This document shows, one piece after another, positions 33,303-41,727 of a stretch of DNA of 64,000 nt. The stretch is from positions 1 through 64,000 of the forward strand of contig NZ_JACKSJ010000047.1 in NCBI RefSeq assembly GCF_025821665.1. The letters run 5' to 3'. The first letter of the stretch is position 1. Each line of letters opens with the position of its first letter. Below the pieces are notes generated by a model. That model was not told where the DNA came from. It saw only the letters and a program-made list of their open reading frames with translations, and did no database searches. Origin of the DNA: [Mycobacterium] manitobense (GTDB lineage Bacteria; Actinomycetota; Actinomycetes; Mycobacteriales; Mycobacteriaceae). The position numbers and the translations under genes are program-made.

Positions 33303-36300
33303 CGGACCACCACCTTCACCGCGGATGTGTACAGCAGCCGGCCGGCGCCCGCGACGCGGATCAGCGCCCACCACTCGCCCGGGTCGAGCCAGACCGGCGG
33401 CCGCACGTCGAACGACAGCTCCACCGAACCCGACGCCGGTATGTCGGCGCCCACCGCGGCGGGCCCCATCCACTCCCACGTGCCCCACGGGCTGATCAGG
33501 TGCGCCTCGACGGACAGGTCTGCGAGCGCATCCGAACCCACCGTCGCCGACAACGTGGCCGACTCCCCCGCGACGATGTCGACCGGCGACGGTTCGGCGA
33601 CCAGTTTCAGCAGAGCGGTGTCCGCGACCGGGCCGACCTCGACGATGCAGATGTCTTCGACTGTCTGACGCCAGGATTCGGGGATGTGTGCGTCGGCCCC
33701 GGTGACCGCCAGTTCGGCGCGCACGGGGTACAGCCCGGGCCCGGCCTGGGCGGGCACCTGCACGGCGAGGTCGGCGGTCAGGTGCTCGCCGGGCGGCAGC
33801 ACGAACGGCAACTCGGCGGGGTCGGCCGTCCAGCCGGTGGGCATGACGAGCCGGACATGGCCGCGCAGCGCTGCGTCGGTGCAGTCGCTGGCGGCGGTGA
33901 GCCGTAGCCGCACGGCGGAGCCCGGTTCGGCGCTGGTGCGGTCGGGATGCAGATGCGCGACGGCGGGCAGGCCGCCCAGCGGCGCGGGCCCACGGTTGTG
34001 CAGCCAGTACCTGGCGAACAGCGGCTGGGCGGCTTCGGATTCCGGCGCCAGCATGGTGGGCTCCCCGTCCAGCACCCGCGGCAGATTGAGCCGCGTCGAC
34101 ACCGTGGCGATCTCGAACCCGTGCAGCCGCAGCTGGTCATGGCCGGACGAGGAGCGAAGGGGCTGTTCGAGCAGGTCGACGCGAGTGGCGTCCGACACCG
34201 TACGCAGACCCGAGTGCAACACCACATCGGCTGTGCCGCCGCGTGTCTCGACGAGCCGGAGCACCACACCGGCGGAGGGGTCGGCTCGTCGCACACTGCC
34301 GCCGGCCAGCGGGTTGCCCGCCGCCTTGATCGCACCGACTGTTACCGAGGCGGCGGGCTCGACCGTCAGCAGCGACCCCCACGGCGGCAGACCGCCCTCC
34401 GGTTCACCGTGGCCGGCGACCGCGAGCAGCGGGTGGGAGAACGCGGCGCTGCGGACCGGCACGTCGGCGTCGCGCCAGTCGCCGGCACCGGAGACGAGCG
34501 CGTAGTCGAACGTGTGCGTCCAGTGCTGCAGCTGGAAATTGGAGCCGTCGGGCGCGGTACGCCGCGGCGGGTCGATCCAGGTGCCCGACGGCCAGCCGGT
34601 GCACGACCGCATCAGTGAGGTGTGCAGGGTGCCGTCGGGCTCGACGGCGAAACCGGGAACACCGCGGTTGAGCACCGCCACGGTGTGCGCCTCGAACGGC
34701 GCCGCGGTGACGGCGGCCTGTTGGTCGACGGTGATCTCGGCGTCGTCGAGGTCGTCGACCAGTGCGGCGACGGCGCCCGGGCCGGCGACGATCAGCACCG
34801 CCAGCGCCTGCACGGCGCGAAGGTCGGCGCCGGGCACCCAGACCGTCGCCGGCGATGCCGCGGCGGACACCCATACGCGCGCCGATCCCGTTTCCCGCAG
34901 CTGTCGCTGAAACTCCTGGCCGTACGAGGGGTCGGCGGCGTCCAGAACCGCTGCGGTGAAGGCGTTCTCGTCCGGGCCACCGAGTGCGATCCTGGTGTCG
35001 GGCAGGTTCGAGTCGACAGCGAGGTCCCCGTAGCGGGACTTTTCGGCGCTGCTGCAGGTGGTGGTCACGCCGGCGCGGGCCAGCGCGACGACCAGGTCGC
35101 GGGCGGTCGGGGCGGACAGCGACTCGGCGGGTGTGACCACCTCGGCGACGCCGACCGGGCACACCTGCGCACCGATCCGCATCCGCACCGCCGACGACAG
35201 GCCGAACCAGCCGTATGCCGGGTTGTCCAGCGTCCACGGGTGCGCAGCGGAGTCGACGGCCGTCTCGGCACCACGGTCGTGCAGCAGTCCGAAGCCGCGG
35301 CCGATCACCGCGTCGGCCACCTCGCTGACCGGCAGTCCGCCCGGCACCGGGCACGGCCAGCGCAGCCGCAGCAGCTTGTCGGCCCCGGTGAACTCGTCGA
35401 TCGTGGTGCGGCAGTCCACCCGGGCGACTCCGCGCCACAGGGTCAGCGTCTGGGTGTAGCGCAGAACGCCGGGGATGGCGCCGCGCACCACCAGCCGCTC
35501 CCCCAGTGCGCTTCGCAGCGCGGTCACCTCGGCGGCGACCGCCGACGACCCGGTCACCGGGCCGCTGGGCAGCAGATGCCACGGTCCCTCACCGGATTTC
35601 GGATGCGCGGGATACTCGTCGTAGACGGCGAGTTCATTGCCGACCGCACCCGGCGCGATGAGGTCGCGCCCCGCCCCGGCCTCGACGAGTGAGACCACCC
35701 CGCCACCGCGTGCCGGATCGGCCTGCAGCCGGTAGTACTCGTTACTTATCGTATTGTCCGGCAATAGATCCCACCCCGACGTGGGCGCGGCACCCGCCAG
35801 CAGGTAGGACCGCCACCCCAGCGACGGCATGTCGCGGGCGAGCCAACTGACCGTGTGGCCGTCGTCTTCGACGAGTGCGGGCACCTCGGCGCCGTCGGTG
35901 TCACGCACGCAGACACCGGCGCCGACGGACTCGTCGAGTCGCACTGTGACGATGTCATCCCGGTTGTGTGTCAACGTGTTCCACACCACGACCGACTGAC
36001 CGTCCGGTCCGGTGTGGTCGCTGACTGCTCGCGACAGCAGTGTCAGCGCATTGTCACGCGTGGTGGTGCCGAGCTGCCACGCATCGCGCCAGCCCGTCAG
36101 CAGGTCGAGGTAGACCTGATCGGATTCCGAGCCGGTGATGGCGTCATGGTGAGCGCCGTAGGCCAGCTGCACCCAGGCCTTGGCCAGCGCGGCCTGCGGG
36201 TAGGTGGCGCCGCCCACCAGCCCGGCGAACACCGCGAAGCGTTCGGCGTCGAGCACGGCGTCCTCGGCGGCGCGGTTGGCCTGCTTGGTGTCGATGTACG

Positions 36301-37486
36301 ACACGTCCTTGCCGGTGTAGATCGGGTTCATGTCGCGGGTCTGCGGTGACGGTTCCACCCCGCGGTCGACGAGTTCGGCGCGCACCGCGGCGAAGAACTC
36401 AGCGGGCAGGGCGCAGACGAACCGCGGCCAGGTGTAGCGGGCCGCCCAGTCGCGGTGGATCTGCGTGACCCACTTGTTGGGCGGGGTGTAGTCGGTGCCG
36501 ACGGGCAGCAACACGTTGCGGGTCAGCGCGACCCGCTTGAGCTTCTGGAACAGGTCGAGGGTGGCGGCCTCCGCCTCCGCCAGCGACGGTGCGGAATCCA
36601 TCCACCAGCCCGCCGCGTAGTGCGCGGGCATGTAGTGGGTGAGCAATCCCCGCCCGGACGGTGCGATCCACTCGAACTCACTGCTGAACTGCATGCGTTC
36701 GGGGTCGCCGTCGTCGGCCATCGGACCCCACTGGTGGTGCGGGCCACGGGCCCAGGAACTCGACGTCAGGCCGGCGTCGGCGGCCATCCCGGGGAACTGC
36801 GGATCGTGGCCGAACGCGTCGAGCTGCCATGCGGTGGCGGGGCTCGCCCCGAGCATGTCACGCTGAAACCCCATCCCGCACACGAAGTTCCGGATGGTCG
36901 TCTCGGCACTGGTGAGATTGGTGTTCGGCTCGTTGTACGTGCCACCCATCACCTCGACGCGGCCGTCGGCGATCATGGCGCGCAGGTCGGCGCGGTCCTC
37001 GGGATGGGTGTCCCAGTACGGCTTGAGGTAGTCGACCTCGGCGAGGACGAACTTGTAATCCGGTTCACGGCGCGCCATCTCGAGGTGAGCGGCCACGAGG
37101 TCGAAACTGTGTGTCTGCCTGTATCGCCCGGGCGGGTCCTCGGTCCACTGACTGGTGTAGGCGGCCTGGGTGTTCCACCACACCGGGTCGTAATGGAAGT
37201 GGCTGATCATGTGCATGGTCCAGCCGGGTTCGGCGACGGTGAAGACGAATTCGGTGTCGCCCGCCCTGGCGGCTCGCTGCTCGCCGGGCACCGGATCCGC
37301 GACCGCGACCGGTACTTCGGCGGTGCCGTCGGTGGTGGCGGTATTTGCCTCGCCGGCCAGCCGGTCGCCCTGGACAGCGATCAGTCCGGCGTCACCACCG
37401 GTGTAGCTCACACGGACGATCTGCAGCGGCGCGCCGGGCGGCCCGACGAACAGCTCCGTCGACTCCGCGGAGGTGACGTGCACCAC
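33299..37486 (-). CDS. GH38-type alpha-mannosidase
   Basis: A very large protein of 1395 residues. After about 90 residues comes the GH38 catalytic domain: zinc-site segment ISHFHYDPVWWN, YEVMGGTYNEPNT-type loop (VEVMGGTYNEPNTNL), and the nucleophile region ATAWQLDAFGHDPQFPGMA. Beta-rich accessory domains fill the C-terminal half, with an NEW-type beta-sandwich near the end. No signal peptide is seen, so it is probably cytosolic. Corresponds to Rv0648, which I recall as shorter (about 1215 residues). It likely trims mannose from mannan or glycolipid fragments and is the central gene of a leftward cluster. Confidence 0.93.
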   Translation of the reverse strand: MVHVTSAESTELFVGPPGAPLQIVRVSYTGGDAGLIAVQGDRLAGEANTATTDGTAEVPVAVADPVPGEQRAARAGDTEFVFTVAEPGWTMHMISHFHYDPVWWNTQAAYTSQWTEDPPGRYRQTHSFDLVAAHLEMARREPDYKFVLAEVDYLKPYWDTHPEDRADLRAMIADGRVEVMGGTYNEPNTNLTSAETTIRNFVCGMGFQRDMLGASPATAWQLDAFGHDPQFPGMAADAGLTSSSWARGPHHQWGPMADDGDPERMQFSSEFEWIAPSGRGLLTHYMPAHYAAGWWMDSAPSLAEAEAATLDLFQKLKRVALTRNVLLPVGTDYTPPNKWVTQIHRDWAARYTWPRFVCALPAEFFAAVRAELVDRGVEPSPQTRDMNPIYTGKDVSYIDTKQANRAAEDAVLDAERFAVFAGLVGGATYPQAALAKAWVQLAYGAHHDAITGSESDQVYLDLLTGWRDAWQLGTTTRDNALTLLSRAVSDHTGPDGQSVVVWNTLTHNRDDIVTVRLDESVGAGVCVRDTDGAEVPALVEDDGHTVSWLARDMPSLGWRSYLLAGAAPTSGWDLLPDNTISNEYYRLQADPARGGGVVSLVEAGAGRDLIAPGAVGNELAVYDEYPAHPKSGEGPWHLLPSGPVTGSSAVAAEVTALRSALGERLVVRGAIPGVLRYTQTLTLWRGVARVDCRTTIDEFTGADKLLRLRWPCPVPGGLPVSEVADAVIGRGFGLLHDRGAETAVDSAAHPWTLDNPAYGWFGLSSAVRMRIGAQVCPVGVAEVVTPAESLSAPTARDLVVALARAGVTTTCSSAEKSRYGDLAVDSNLPDTRIALGGPDENAFTAAVLDAADPSYGQEFQRQLRETGSARVWVSAAASPATVWVPGADLRAVQALAVLIVAGPGAVAALVDDLDDAEITVDQQAAVTAAPFEAHTVAVLNRGVPGFAVEPDGTLHTSLMRSCTGWPSGTWIDPPRRTAPDGSNFQLQHWTHTFDYALVSGAGDWRDADVPVRSAAFSHPLLAVAGHGEPEGGLPPWGSLLTVEPAASVTVGAIKAAGNPLAGGSVRRADPSAGVVLRLVETRGGTADVVLHSGLRTVSDATRVDLLEQPLRSSSGHDQLRLHGFEIATVSTRLNLPRVLDGEPTMLAPESEAAQPLFARYWLHNRGPAPLGGLPAVAHLHPDRTSAEPGSAVRLRLTAASDCTDAALRGHVRLVMPTGWTADPAELPFVLPPGEHLTADLAVQVPAQAGPGLYPVRAELAVTGADAHIPESWRQTVEDICIVEVGPVADTALLKLVAEPSPVDIVAGESATLSATVGSDALADLSVEAHLISPWGTWEWMGPAAVGADIPASGSVELSFDVRPPVWLDPGEWWALIRVAGAGRLLYTSAVKVVVR

Positions 37487-37503
37487 CGCACCCTACGGTG
37501 TCG

Positions 37504-38268
37504 TCAGCGCGAAATGTCGACGACGAGCGCACGGTGGTCCGAGATCGGCAGTGCGACGTCGAAGACGCGGTCGACGCGCAGCGTCGGGTCGTCGGTGAGG
37601 ATGTGGTCGAGCTGGCGGTCGGGCTGTTCCACCGGGAAGGTCAGCGCCGCTCCCAGCGGCCGGAATCCCGACCAGCGGCTCGGCGTCGGCGGGGTCATGT
37701 TGAGGTCGCCCATCAGCACCCGCGGCCCGTCGAACCCGCGAAGGTCGCGCACCAGCCGCCGCATCTGCGCCCGGTTCCAGCCCGGCACGAACGACAGGTG
37801 GGTGTTGGCGACGGTGAGCGGTCCGAGTGGCGTGTCGAGTCGGCCGATCATCGCCGCGCGCGGCTCCTCGTTGACGATCTGCACGCGATTCGGGCCCGGC
37901 AGGTACATCGGGAACCGCGCCGGGATGCGCGGCAGACGGACCACCTGCCACGTCTCGGCGGGGAATCGGGACAGCAGCGCGATGCCGTAGGCCGCCGTGC
38001 CGGGCTGTTCGCGGCCGGTGGCGGCCATCCAGGTCGCTCCCGGGGTTCCGGCGATCGCTGCGACGAACCGGTGACTGACCGCACGCATGGCCTCGGCCGC
38101 GACGGCGGTCAGGTCGGCCTTGCCCGATCGCGGCTGGTCGAAATCCACCTCCTGGAGCGCGAGGATGTCGGGGTCGAGTTCCCGCACGGCATCGGCCAGC
38201 CGGCCGAGGTCGACGTCGCCGTGACGCAAACTGCGTCCGTGCAGAATGTTGAAGGTGGCCATCCGCAT
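37504..38268 (-). CDS. Endonuclease/exonuclease/phosphatase family hydrolase
   Basis: A 254-residue EEP-fold phosphodiesterase. Metal and catalytic motifs are ATFNILHG, ILALQEVDF, ANTHLSFVPG, LMGDLNMTPP, LDHILTDD and SDHRALVVDI. The ATG at 38268 gives MRMATFN; a GTG twelve codons upstream would enter the divergent promoter region. The stop is 17 bases before the alpha-mannosidase. The family covers AP endonucleases, sphingomyelinases and inositol phosphatases; with a mannosidase downstream, a phosphodiester in a mannosyl-inositol lipid is a reasonable guess. Confidence 0.88.
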   Translation of the reverse strand: MRMATFNILHGRSLRHGDVDLGRLADAVRELDPDILALQEVDFDQPRSGKADLTAVAAEAMRAVSHRFVAAIAGTPGATWMAATGREQPGTAAYGIALLSRFPAETWQVVRLPRIPARFPMYLPGPNRVQIVNEEPRAAMIGRLDTPLGPLTVANTHLSFVPGWNRAQMRRLVRDLRGFDGPRVLMGDLNMTPPTPSRWSGFRPLGAALTFPVEQPDRQLDHILTDDPTLRVDRVFDVALPISDHRALVVDISR

Positions 38269-38318
38269 GGGTACTTGGTACCCGCACTTGCCGACCGCAG
38301 ACACTCAGAGGTAGATCC

Positions 38319-38867
38319 TTGGCTGCACGAAACGACGAACTGCGCGACGCGCTACGGCGCGCGGCGTCCGCACTGCGTGCGGACGGACCGGACTTCGCGC
38401 TGGCAGGCAGCTATGCGCTGTGGGTGTACGGCGGGCCAGAACCCGTCCATGACGTGGACTTCGTGGTCGCCGAACCGGACACCGAGGCCGCGGCGCTGAC
38501 GCTGGAGAAGGCCGGCTTCCGGATCGAACGGACGCCCGAGGACTGGTTGTTCAAGGCCTGCGTAGGCAGCGACTTCGTCATCGACGTGCTGCACGCGCTC
38601 AACGGGGTCGCGGTGACGAAGGCGACGGTCGAGGCGGGCGAGGAGTTCGACGTGCTCGCGATCAGGATGCGCGTCATGCCGCCGACCGAAGTGCTGATCG
38701 AGAAGCTCAACTCGCTCACCGAACACCACTGCGACTTCGGGTCGCTGCTTCCCTCGGTGCGTGCGGTGCGTGAGCAGGTCGACTGGGACCGGCTGCGGGC
38801 CGCCACCGCCGACAGCCCGTTCGCTGCCTCCTTCCTGTTCCTGATCGAGCGGCTGGGCATCATCTGA
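38319..38867 (+). CDS. Nucleotidyltransferase-fold protein
   Basis: A 182-residue protein started at TTG 38319, seven bases after AGAGG. Residues about 22-50 show the minimal nucleotidyltransferase pattern FALAGSYALWVYGG, then HDVDFVVAEP, with the acidic pair DVD as metal ligands, and a third acidic strand FVIDVLHAL. It resembles DUF6036/MNT-like proteins, some of which are antitoxins of HEPN-MNT pairs, but no HEPN gene is next door. Its stop overlaps by eight bases, tail to tail, with the WYL regulator. Function unknown. Confidence 0.8.
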   Translation: MAARNDELRDALRRAASALRADGPDFALAGSYALWVYGGPEPVHDVDFVVAEPDTEAAALTLEKAGFRIERTPEDWLFKACVGSDFVIDVLHALNGVAVTKATVEAGEEFDVLAIRMRVMPPTEVLIEKLNSLTEHHCDFGSLLPSVRAVREQVDWDRLRAATADSPFAASFLFLIERLGII

Positions 38868-39831
38868 CTCCTCCGGCCGCGCGACGCAGCCGGTCGGCGA
38901 CCACCACCGCCGCCTCGACCACCTCCGGCGGATCCAGCACCTCGAAGTCGACGCCCACCATCGCGAAGTACACCGCCATGCGCTCGGGATCGTCGGCGCC
39001 GGCGGTGACGATGCAGGCGTTCGGGCCGTCGGCCTCGATGACCGCTGAGGCGTCCGAGAAATGTTGCCGCAGAGTCTCTTCCGATGCCGCGAAGCGGATG
39101 CGGGCTACGTAGCGGTAGGGCGATGCGGTGATCGCCCGGCGCACGTAGTCGGCGGCGTCGGGCGCCTCACGCGCGGTGAACGTGCTGCCGAGCGCGCGGA
39201 CGTCAGCCATCCGGTCCAGCCGCAGGCTGCGCCAGTCCTGCCGGTCGCGGTCGAAGGCGAGTAGATACCAGCGCCGCCCGGTGGTGACCAGTTGGTACGG
39301 CTCGAGCCTGCGCGAGGTGGCGGTTCCCGCCCGGTCGACGTAACCGGCGGCGACGTGCTCGCGGTCCCGGCACGCCCGGGCGAGCGTCATCAGCACGTCG
39401 GGCTCCACCGGGGTGTCCGTGGTTCCCGCCGTGAGCGTCACCGTCGCCTCGTGCACCGCTGACACCTGCGAACGCAGCCGCGCCGGCATCACCTGGTCCA
39501 GCTTGCTCAGCGCGCGCAGCGCCGACTCGCCGACACCGGCGACGCTGCCACCGGCGGCCAGCCGCAGGCAGACCGCCATGGCGACCGCCTCGTCGGGATC
39601 GAGCAGCAGCGGCGGCAACGCCGCCCCCGCGCCGAGTTGGTAGCCGCCACCGTGGCCCTTGCTGGCGTGCACCGGGTAGCCCAGCTCCCGCAGGCGGTCG
39701 ATGTCGCGTCGCACGCACCGGGCGGTCACTCCCAGCCGGTCGGCCAGTTCGTCGCCGGTCCACACCCGCCGGCCCTGCAACAGGCCGAGCAGCTGCAGCA
39801 CCCGGCTCGTCGTTTCCGCCATGTTCACCAT
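38860..39831 (-). CDS. WYL-domain HTH regulator (YafY type)
   Basis: A 323-residue regulator. Residues 8-60 are a DeoR-like winged helix (VLQLLGLLQGRRVWTGDELA, VTARCVRRDIDRLRELGYPV). The middle is the WYL domain, here YQLVTTGRRWYLLAFDRDRQDW, followed by the WCX C-terminal domain. WYL domains bind ligands or nucleic acid. It diverges from two DinB genes with only 53 bases between; a TAGGAC-n7-GTCCTA palindrome lies there and is the probable operator. Confidence 0.92.
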   Translation of the reverse strand: MVNMAETTSRVLQLLGLLQGRRVWTGDELADRLGVTARCVRRDIDRLRELGYPVHASKGHGGGYQLGAGAALPPLLLDPDEAVAMAVCLRLAAGGSVAGVGESALRALSKLDQVMPARLRSQVSAVHEATVTLTAGTTDTPVEPDVLMTLARACRDREHVAAGYVDRAGTATSRRLEPYQLVTTGRRWYLLAFDRDRQDWRSLRLDRMADVRALGSTFTAREAPDAADYVRRAITASPYRYVARIRFAASEETLRQHFSDASAVIEADGPNACIVTAGADDPERMAVYFAMVGVDFEVLDPPEVVEAAVVVADRLRRAAGGVR

Positions 39832-39844
39832 CGTGCCGCACTCT

Positions 39845-39863
39845 TAGGACCGAAACAGTCCTA
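39845..39863. promoter_or_regulatory. Palindromic operator between WYL regulator and dinB pair
   Basis: TAGGAC and GTCCTA are perfect 6-bp inverted repeats around a seven-base spacer, in the 53-base divergent intergenic region. Its position allows control of both directions. Confidence 0.65.
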
Positions 39864-39884
39864 TAACCCTGCGAGGGTGGTGCC

Positions 39885-40424
39885 ATGGACACGCGAACCG
39901 GCCTGAACTCGGTCCTGACCGATCAGCTCGAATACCACTGGACCAACGCACTGCGCCCGCGCCTGGACGGACTCACCGACGACGAGTACTTCTGGGAGCC
40001 GGTGCCCGGATGCTGGACGGTGCACCGCGACGGCGGCATCGACTTCAGCTATCCGCCCCCGCAGCCGGAGCCGTTCACCACGATCGCCTGGCGGCTGGCC
40101 CATGTCATCGTCGGTGTGCTCGCCGTGCGCAACCACAGTCACTTCGGCGGTCCACCCGCCGACTACGAGTCCTGGGCCTACGCCACCGATGCCGCCACGG
40201 CGCTGCGTCAACTCGACGAGGCCTACCGGAATTGGATCGACGGGGTGCGCACACTCGGCGACGATGGTCTCGACCGGCCGTGCGGCCCCGCCGAAGGGCC
40301 CTACGCTGAACGCTCGATGTCGGAACTGGTGCTGCACATCAACCGGGAGGTCATCCACCACGGGGCCGAGATCGCCTGCATCCGAGATCTTTACGCACAC
40401 TCCACCAACAAGAAAGAGGCCTGA
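39885..40424 (+). CDS. DinB superfamily protein
   Basis: A 179-residue DinB/YfiT-like four-helix protein; members often bind a metal with three histidines and include thiol-dependent transferases. Histidine-bearing segments here are WRLAHVIVGVLAVRNHSHFGG and ELVLHINREVIHHGAEIACI. ATG with GAGGG upstream. First gene of a two-gene operon controlled, probably, by the divergent WYL regulator. Confidence 0.88.
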   Translation: MDTRTGLNSVLTDQLEYHWTNALRPRLDGLTDDEYFWEPVPGCWTVHRDGGIDFSYPPPQPEPFTTIAWRLAHVIVGVLAVRNHSHFGGPPADYESWAYATDAATALRQLDEAYRNWIDGVRTLGDDGLDRPCGPAEGPYAERSMSELVLHINREVIHHGAEIACIRDLYAHSTNKKEA

Positions 40425-40428
40425 GCCG

Positions 40429-41031
40429 ATGCCCGGAATGCCCCCGCCCGTCGCCGACGAACGTCAGGGTCTGATCGAGTTCCTCGCGTTCCAGCAGAAC
40501 GCCTTCCTGTCCTCGGCGTACGGCCTGACCGACGAGCAGGCCCGTGCCACGCCGTCGGTCAGTTCGCTGTCGATCGGCGGGCTGGTCAAACACGCCGCCG
40601 GGGTGCAGAAGGGCTGGGCCGAACGGGCCGCCCACGCACCCGATTTCCCGCCGCCGGACCCCCGGCCGATGGAGGATCAGATGGCCGAGTACCAGGATCA
40701 GTACGTGATGCGCGAGGACGAGACGCTGAAGGATCTGCTCGAGGCGTTGAAGGCGCAGAACGCCGAGACCCTGCGGGTGTTCGGGGAAAAGGATCTCGAC
40801 ACCCTCGTGCCCGTCCCGCGCGGTATCCCGTGGTTCCCGCAGGACATCGATCACTGGTCGGTGCGCTGGGCGGCGATGCACCTCATCGAGGAGCTCTCCC
40901 GGCACGCGGGTCACGCCGACATCATCCGCGAATCCATCGACGGCGCAACGATGTACGAATTGTTGGCCGCTCGCGAGGAGTGGCCGGAGACCGACTGGGC
41001 GCCGCGGTGGCGCCCGCCGACGGTGGCCTGA
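40429..41031 (+). CDS. DinB superfamily (DUF664-like) protein
   Basis: A 200-residue second DinB-type protein, starting four bases after the first. ATG 40429 follows AAAGAGG in the tail of the upstream gene; the longer open frame upstream overlaps that gene and is not coding. Helical segments with histidines: SIGGLVKHAAGVQKGWAE, then HLIEELSRHAGHADIIRESI, where HAGHAD is the usual metal-binding end of the family. Substrate unknown. Confidence 0.9.
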   Translation: MPGMPPPVADERQGLIEFLAFQQNAFLSSAYGLTDEQARATPSVSSLSIGGLVKHAAGVQKGWAERAAHAPDFPPPDPRPMEDQMAEYQDQYVMREDETLKDLLEALKAQNAETLRVFGEKDLDTLVPVPRGIPWFPQDIDHWSVRWAAMHLIEELSRHAGHADIIRESIDGATMYELLAAREEWPETDWAPRWRPPTVA

Positions 41032-41034
41032 TCC

Positions 41035-41634
41035 CTACCGGTCGAGGACCAGGCGCAGCGCCTGGTCCACCACGGCGTCGAGGTCGTCGCCGAGGCGGCC
41101 GGTCAGCCACTGCTGGGCGAGTTCGGCCATCGCCCCGGTGTACATCGCCGCGCCGACCCGCGCGGCCACCGGGTCGGTGCCGGGTTGCAGCCGCCAGCCC
41201 TCGGTGAGCACCAGTTCCAGGAGCAGGTCGACGGCCGCCTCCCGGCGGGCGGCCAGTACCGGGTTGGCCCGCGCGTCGGTGAACAGCACCCGGCCGCGGC
41301 GCGGATCGGCCGACCCGAATCCGAGCACCGCGGCGATGCCTGCACGGGTGCGGTCGCGCAGCGAGTCAGCGGCGCGCGCCATCGCGACCTCGACGTCGGC
41401 GGTGAGTTGTTCGCTCACCTTGTCGTACACGGCACCGAGCAGGTCGTCGACGTCGCCGAAGCTCTCGTAGAAGTAGCGGGTGTTCAGTCCGCACTCGCGG
41501 CACACCGAGCGCACCGACACGGCCGCCTCACCGCCGTCGCCGAACAGCCGGAACGCCGCGTCGATCAGCAGGCCGCGACGCTCGGCGCGCCGGTCGGTCA
41601 GCGGCACACCGGCCCAGCGGGTGGGGCTCGACAT
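41035..41634 (-). CDS. TetR family transcriptional regulator
   Basis: A 199-residue regulator. Helix-turn-helix at about residues 17-63 (RGLLIDAAFRLFGDGGEAAV, SVCRECGLNTRYFYESFGDV) with an alpha-helical ligand domain. It diverges from the MpaB-type oxygenase at 41728. Two near-identical 20-base palindromes lie in the 93-base gap, so it very likely represses both itself and the oxygenase. Convergent with the DinB pair, three bases between stops. Confidence 0.93.
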   Translation of the reverse strand: MSSPTRWAGVPLTDRRAERRGLLIDAAFRLFGDGGEAAVSVRSVCRECGLNTRYFYESFGDVDDLLGAVYDKVSEQLTADVEVAMARAADSLRDRTRAGIAAVLGFGSADPRRGRVLFTDARANPVLAARREAAVDLLLELVLTEGWRLQPGTDPVAARVGAAMYTGAMAELAQQWLTGRLGDDLDAVVDQALRLVLDR

Positions 41635-41663
41635 CGGACCAGCGTACGACCGATCGGGCGAAT

Positions 41664-41683
41664 CTGGTCACAACCGTGGCCAG
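41664..41683. promoter_or_regulatory. TetR operator copy 1 (imperfect)
   Basis: CTGGTCACAACCGTGGCCAG, an 8-bp-arm inverted repeat with one mismatch, nearly identical to the copy at 41692. The copies are 28 bases centre to centre. Confidence 0.7.
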
Positions 41684-41691
41684 AGGCTATT

Positions 41692-41711
41692 CTGGTCACA
41701 CACGTGACCAG
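41692..41711. promoter_or_regulatory. TetR operator copy 2 (perfect)
   Basis: CTGGTCACACACGTGACCAG has perfect 8-bp arms with a four-base centre. It ends 16 bases before the MpaB ATG and next to its ribosome binding site, well placed to block transcription. Confidence 0.75.
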
Positions 41712-41727
41712 ACCCGGAGGGCCGACC

